NCBI GenBank assembly: GCA_963772595.1
Contig: CAVYXZ010000016.1
Span: 620,001 to 684,000, forward strand
Direction of reading: 5' to 3'
DNA length: 64,000 nucleotides
From: CAVYXZ01 sp963772595
GTDB lineage: Bacteria; Chloroflexota; Anaerolineae; Aggregatilineales; Phototrophicaceae
The notes beneath the pieces were generated by a model. It was not told where the DNA came from. It did no database searches and worked only from the letters and a program-made list of their open reading frames with translations. Positions 63,254-64,000 of this stretch are shown in pieces. Position numbers and translations under genes: made by a program. Each line of letters begins with the position of its first letter. Within the stretch, counting starts at the first letter, position 1.

Positions 63254-64000
63254 CTAGCCGCCGCTCCACGCTCGCCAAACAAGAATGTACAGGGGGATCA
63301 GACCGAAGACCGCGATCAGCGCCAGCACGGCCAGCGCAACGGTTACAAAGTCGAGGCGGTTCGATGTAGGAGCCTGATAATTCTCCGGTGGAGTGTACAA
63401 CTGGCTTGAATGCCCTGAGACGGCTTCCCAGGGCGGCGGCACCTGACGCCGGGACGACTGCGAAGTCCTGAATATTGGGGCGCGGATGATACTGCGGTGG
63501 CTGCGGGGCTACCGGGGCGGGACCATAACGCAGCGTCGGCGCGCTGTTTTGCCGGGACATCGGTTCGCTGGCACCACGCGGAGGAAGCTGCTGCGAACTG
63601 ACTTCCGGCAGGTTCTCAGGGCGTCTTGATGAGGTCGGGCGAAGTGGCGGCTCCGGGATCGACGGCGGTTGCTCGACCGGGAAGACGCCCACCGGAGGCT
63701 GGCTGTTCTCGGTGCGTGATCGACTTTGGTCACGGTAGCTGGACAGGATATGCCCCAATTGATCCGCCATACGATAGCGGGCCGCCGGGTCTTTACTCAT
63801 CACTTTGTAGACAATCTTGGATAGATTCTCTGGCACGCTGGGGTTCAGGTCCGTCACCCTGGGCACCGGCTCACGCAGATGCGCCATTGCCAGTTCCTGC
63901 TGGCTGGATCCGGTATAGGGCAGACGTCCGGTCAGCATTTCGAAAATCACGATGCCGATAGCGTAGACATCCGATGCCGGGGTCGGTTTCTCGCCGCGTG
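63254..64000 (-). CDS. Ser/Thr protein kinase, C-terminal part, one frameshift near 63460 (N-terminus outside the window)
   Basis: The window ends inside an eukaryotic-type kinase: the subdomain IX region TPASDVYAIGIVIFEMLTGR is followed by LPYTGSSQQELAMAHL and ARYRMADQLGHIL, the end of a Hanks-type catalytic domain. A Pro/Ser-rich linker of about 120 residues follows. One surplus base (possibly in a CCC run) near 63460 moves the frame to RRQVPPPWEAVSGHSS, ending in one membrane helix (FVTVALAVLALIAVFGLIPLYIL) and RAWSGG. This is the PknB-like arrangement with the kinase inside. No PASTA domains follow the helix. Confidence 0.85.

Noticed and set aside
60966..63950. A single 994-residue kinase-glycosidase fusion protein
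   Set aside because: The open frame joins the kinase to the secreted protein only because of the +1 shift near 63460; the kinase's own membrane helix and stop are in the other frame, and a signal peptide starts at 63233.

Overview
The window looks like bacterial chromosome from a Chloroflexota (Anaerolineae-like) organism; this is an inference from gene content, not a measured placement. Pointers are the high G+C; the many secreted or lipoprotein LysM proteins with Thr/Pro-rich linkers; a mevalonate kinase next to a UbiA-type prenyltransferase; an SQD1-type UDP-sulfoquinovose synthase; SecD, SecF and YajC as separate genes; a T-box leader on valS; and the absence of any recognisable outer-membrane or LPS gene. 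I see no insertion sequence, prophage, CRISPR array or rRNA. There is one tRNA, tRNA-Thr(CGT).

Layout. 1-10.2 kb: the end of hisZ and a long-form hisG on +, converging on a minus-strand operon pheA-asd-glycosyltransferase-sqdB-hisD-APH-type kinase whose later genes overlap by 4 bases; then sufR and an A-type Fe-S carrier on +. 10.2-16.7 kb: a cell-envelope block (SH3-like protein, LysM-M23 peptidase, beta-propeller protein, SCP2 protein, HEAT protein, RseP-like protease). 16.8-22 kb: UbiA-type prenyltransferase and mevalonate kinase converging on a peptide-type ABC importer (binding protein and two permeases, no ATPase). 22-28.3 kb: a tightly overlapped + operon with a PrsW-like membrane protein, an anchored protein, a secreted serine protease, tlyA and lepA. 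28.3-41 kb: pyrE-like and cinA, a UgpC/MsmX ATPase, an acetyltransferase, a glycosyltransferase, purH, a hydrolase, tRNA-Thr, udk and T-box-regulated valS. 41-50 kb: sensor kinase, mutL, two tandem LysM lipoproteins, a receiver-CpaE fusion and a GAF histidine kinase. 50-64 kb: secF, secD and yajC; secreted and membrane proteins; an SPFH protein; two glycosidase-like extracytoplasmic proteins; a WYL regulator; and the end of a Ser/Thr kinase.

A dominant feature is that at least 11 genes, including the essential valS, asd and hisD, are interrupted by 16 apparent frameshifts. Fifteen of the 16 go in the same direction (one surplus base), and 10 of the 11 genes lie on the minus strand. Base-calling or assembly insertions are the simplest explanation, and the genes are annotated here across the shifts.

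Functionally the window combines core biosynthesis (His, Phe, Asp-family amino acids, purine, isoprenoid), translation (valS, lepA, tlyA), Fe-S homeostasis, protein export, and a large set of envelope proteins: LysM, M23, beta-propeller and pseudo-glycosidase-like proteins. Points worth a second look include HisZ co-existing with a regulatory-domain HisG, a PyrE-like protein without its PRPP loop, glycosidase folds with Glu-to-Arg changes at catalytic positions, operator-like palindromes, and an abrupt composition break inside purH.
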